Origin: Eleginops maclovinus
Lineage: Eukaryota > Chordata > Actinopteri > Perciformes > Eleginopidae
Length of the DNA stretch: 64,000 nt
Assembly: GCF_036324505.1 (NCBI RefSeq)
Contig: NC_086360.1
Location: 17,521,293-17,585,292, forward strand
Direction: 5' to 3'
In this document: one piece after another, positions 50,535 through 64,000 of the stretch
Position numbering within the stretch: the first letter of the stretch is position 1
Layout of the letters: each line of letters starts with the position of its first letter
Notes under the pieces: generated by a model
Databases searched by the model: none
Told to the model about the DNA's origin: nothing
The model's input: the letters and a program-made list of their open reading frames with translations, nothing else
Translations under genes and position numbers: made by a program

Positions 50535-51791
50535 TGAACCACAAGACATTTCATGCATAGGATTTTTTGTTTTCATCTTTACTTTGACATTGGAATAACT
50601 TGCAAACAGCTTTATAAATTGAGGTCATTCCACTTTGTAAGGTGTGCTTTCCTTGGTTTGCTGTGATTAGTGAACAAACACTAAAGCATTTATGACTGGG
50701 GTGTGGCAGAGAGGAAAGGGGTTCTGCTTTGTGCGGTGGGGTGTTAGCGGACTGCCTCAGGCACGCCCAATTGACGAGCACAGTGCATGCAATTAAAGCT
50801 GCACATACTTATGACAAAACCTGTTACACAAATCTTGTTAGGGAGACACGACATGTGCATTCAGTGTAAACACTACAGTAGAAAACCTCTGAGGTGTCAT
50901 AGCGAACCACGAGCTTCAGAAGAGTAGAGGTAGCAGGAGGAAAATCCTTCATCCTGCTCATTCTCACCAAGCAAAACTGAAAAACAACCAAACGTAGTTT
51001 TCTTATCACAGTTAAAGCTTTCCACAAATCTTAATGCACAGCTTAAATTACCATACTCCCAATGTTTAACTTTCTAAGTCACAAATTAACAGCAACTGAT
51101 GATAGATTCATCTAGCTCATGGTCCACTGACTTCCACTTGAGATCTATCCTAACCTGAGCAATGTATCAGTATGTAAACATTTTTCTTCATGGAAATATA
51201 CACATGTTCAGGACAGTGGGCACAGTTGAAATATTTGAAGGTGCAGCTGCATGTTTTCTTGTGTCTGTGGCTTGGCATGCTTATAGAGTTCAAAATGTTG
51301 CACTAGAGCATGATGTCATTACACGAGAAATCAAATAAATTATACCCTGACAATCGAATGATTTTATGAGCTCAATCAAGTCTTTCAACAATGGTCTTTG
51401 ACCTCAGATGCCTTAACATATTGCTTTTCTTTTCTGAGTAGTGCAATTCCTTTTCTTATCAATGTCTTATTAAGTTCAACACACTATACAACATCACTGT
51501 TAGGAATGATGGTCGTGGTCTAGTTGTTCATTGACATGTCTTATTGAAATATCTAATAAAATTATGCCATGATTTCTCCCAGAGGCAGATGAAGTATCAG
51601 CAGCGGCAAGTTGTTAATAATAGGACAGGAAAGAAGAGTATACTACACTAGGGAAGGGAGGCAAGTAAGCCAGTGTGATTGACAGGTAGTGAAAGAAGAA
51701 CACAATAAAATTGGGGGAAAAGTGCATCAGGAAATGAATGCAAACAAAGTAGAGAGGTTTAACTCATGCGATATGTTTAAGTGGCAAGTAG
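49302..51791. other. pla2g3 upstream region and rph3a 3' UTR / intergenic
   Basis: Contains the pla2g3 promoter side (from 49302) and the rph3a 3' UTR side (down from 51791). Minus-strand AATAAA hexamers at 50355-50360 and 49967-49972 are candidate rph3a polyadenylation signals, which would give a 3' UTR of about 1.4-1.8 kb. A (TA)n tract is at 50488-50532. No other gene was recognised. Confidence 0.45.
50488..50532. repeat. (TA)n microsatellite
   Basis: About 22 TA units in the probable rph3a 3' UTR or intergenic region. Confidence 0.95.
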
Positions 51792-58292
<6,501 letters not shown>

Positions 58293-58308
58293 GCCGCACT
58301 ATCACAGT
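58293..58308 (-). other. rph3a: rph3a 5' UTR part of first coding exon
   Basis: The first coding exon begins at an acceptor (cctgcag before 58308), so 16 bases of 5' UTR precede the ATG here and at least one further non-coding exon must exist upstream. I could not find it within 58.3-64 kb. Confidence 0.65.
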
Positions 58309-59759
58309 CTGCAGGTGGACGGAAAGAAAGACAAATTAACTCAGCAAGAAATTAATCAAACCATCTTTTACTAATTACATTAAAAGCTGCCAACTCTGTA
58401 TTAAGACCTCTTTATTTGAGAGGGCAATTAATGAGTTTTTTAAAGTTTGACTTGCGTCCAAGCTGTGTGTTGAGTCCACACTTTTAGCTACCCTCTGTCC
58501 TTATCTCATGCTTATGCAGCACTGACCTAAGTACCACCATGGGCAAGGATTCAGTGTACAAATGTGTGAGCCTCAACGGTGCTGACCTAAAATTGGCAAA
58601 TCACCAGATACACTTCCTTTAATTGCCACACAGTGATGTTGGGGTTAATGAAAAGGTAGATAATGATGACCTCCCACTGGAGGCCATCATATGCCAAACA
58701 AATAAATAATAGTGAAAGTGCTCTCAGTAGAGTACAGTTCACCATCAGCTGTGTCTCCCCTCTCCCTTCCCAAATACAGAAGAGTTGAATCCCACTCCTC
58801 CTTGCTCCCTTATGGTCAAGATGTCATTGAAAACCTGGGATTTATTAATCTGTTAGCCTGCCTCATACATTATCCCATTATATCATGGGTATAGTATAAT
58901 CTGACAATGCTTCGGTTTAAAAAGGAGACTAAACTTTTCTATTAATATCAGCTTTTCAATGATGACAAAGGACAAAATATGGCCTGCGTCAGATATGTCA
59001 GACTTAGCCAGAAATGCCTATTGCTACTAAAGCAGGTTACAGGTAGCTGCAGAAAGACAAACACACTCCAGCTGAATGCATGACCCACTGCAGATAATAA
59101 ATCATTCAGTTATCGTTTCCGGGGGGAAAAGAAACTTTCAACTTCCCCCGTCATCTACATTATTCTGAGGAATTTACATATTAGGCATGAAACAGCAACA
59201 AAATATTGGCAACCGATGGCGCTAATTGCACATTTTCTGATGCCAGATTCTCCGCCTAATCAGTACCAGTTCCTCCTGCCAAGCCTATTTTATCAAAAAA
59301 ATATCCCACCAACATATTCAAGCAGTAAATAAACCTAGGAAAAATATTGCCTAAACTACCCTGACAGCTGTTCCAACAGGGGTAAAGGTGTTTGTATTGC
59401 AAACAGAACAAAGCTTATGACAAAGACAGCTCTTCTGTACATTAGTGTCCAGGGGGAAATGATGCTGAAATGTTCATTTCTTCCAGTCTGTGACTCCACA
59501 CATATCAAAGAAACTGATAGTCCCATATAGCAGGAGTGGCTTGATTATACCATGGTGCAGGACGAGGAGGAGGTGAGTTTGGACTGATAAGGATGACTAA
59601 GAGTATTTGTCTCCAGTGTTTCTGATTAGTTAATGCTGAGATTTTTATCCAAAGTGTTTTTCTTTTTCTCTGTGAATGCTGGTTGGACTGGGGTAGAGAA
59701 TCAGATGCCAGGGGAGGGCTGGTGAGCATACCATGCTCTTAAATGATTCCATCACAAGT
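58309..59759. other. upstream of rph3a first coding exon, probable intron
   Basis: AT-rich, probably intron, because the first coding exon starts at a splice acceptor. No exon, ORF or repeat end was recognised. Confidence 0.45.
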
Positions 59760-60074
59760 AAAACTCCTGGATTCAAATTGTCACCTAAACAAGAATTATT
59801 ATCAGCAATATGTAAAATACTCCAAATACAAAATGTCTTTTTTCACAGTTTTATATAACATTTACATTATCCTTTTTCTATAACCAACAAATACATTTAA
59901 AAGCATTTCAATGTTGTAATTAGTCAGTTTTGACCCAATTTAAGATATGCTGTTGATTTCTAGTGTAGTACTGCACTATATCCTATACTGTAAGGATATC
60001 ATATGTTAAATACGTACAAAGCAGCTAGTGAATATGAGTGCTAAATGTACTTGGTTACTGTTCACCACTCTCTG
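59760..60074. mobile_element. hAT-type MITE, copy 4 (partial)
   Basis: The right part matches the family (AAATGTACTTGGTTACTGTT then CACCACTCTCTG), and the interior carries similar 'gtagtactgc' and AT-rich blocks. The left end is not clear, so the start is approximate and the copy is probably degraded. Confidence 0.5.
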
Positions 60075-60384
60075 TAGGTAGGTTATTGTCACTCCATGTG
60101 GAGAAATCAGGACTGGATTGTTTGAAGGATGGCTGTGTTTTAGAGTATTTGAAGTACATGCTGACAGATAGACATGAAGCTCTGAAGTTGTTTGTGTACA
60201 TGGTGCAGCCCAGCGCTAATAATGACGTTGGGAAACAGTGTGCTGTCAACTGTTCGAATTACTCACAAAGCCCTTATCCATATGATACACCAGCAATGTA
60301 ATTTAATCTCAGAGTGACATAGTAAAGCTGATACAAGATGTCAACAGAAATCAGTGGAGCGACTGCCTTTGGGCAAGTCTGCTC

Positions 60385-64000
<3,616 letters not shown>

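Overview
The window is a gene-dense piece of a ray-finned (teleost, probably percomorph) fish genome. The evidence is short introns of roughly 0.1-0.7 kb with GT-AG borders, proteins that read as vertebrate orthologues, long GT/CA microsatellites, and dispersed repeats typical of bony fish (hAT-type elements, an L1-like LINE). No bacterial operon, CRISPR array, rRNA or tRNA is seen.

Three protein-coding genes lie head to tail on the minus strand. (1) hectd4 (CDS 41839 down to 4163, 3' UTR to about 2220) is a giant HECT-type E3 ubiquitin ligase of dozens of exons. It has a solenoid-like body, a CUB-like beta-sandwich, a SPRY domain near the middle, a possible split RRM-like fold, and a C-terminal HECT domain with its catalytic Cys in the last exon. 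Its CpG-rich promoter is at about 41.84-42.4 kb. (2) pla2g3 (49301 down to 43896) is a secreted group III phospholipase A2. Seven exons join in frame to 727 codons, and exon 4 is unusually long and encodes a Ser/Thr/Lys-rich, mucin-like linker. (3) rph3a (58292 down to 51792) is rabphilin-3A, a Rab3/Rab27 effector of synaptic and secretory vesicles. Eighteen coding exons join in frame to 635 codons (zinc-finger Rab-binding domain, Pro-rich linker, C2A, C2B). It includes a 12-nt microexon and a 105-nt GC-AG intron that is open in frame. Its 5' non-coding exon was not found, so the gene probably runs toward or past 64 kb.

Mobile DNA lies in introns and intergenic gaps: a decayed hAT element with a BED-finger ORF and a perfect 8-bp target duplication (21421-23078); a 5'-truncated, frameshifted L1-like LINE with a 17-bp target duplication (30115-32748); four copies of a hAT-type MITE whose ends read CAGAGGTGGAA (one with a 7/8 target duplication); and a dispersed repeat at about 42.5 kb. 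Microsatellites are (GT)n at 3.0 and 60.4 kb, (CA)n at 27.5 kb, (TGCG)n at 32.3 kb and (TA)n at 50.5 kb.

HECTD4 and RPH3A are also near neighbours on human chromosome 12q24, so that part looks like conserved synteny. PLA2G3 is on a different human chromosome (22q), so its position between them is notable. The three genes do not form an obvious pathway. I see no wholly new system. The most interesting items are the split RRM-like segment of Hectd4, the expanded Pla2g3 linker, and the two small splicing features of rph3a.
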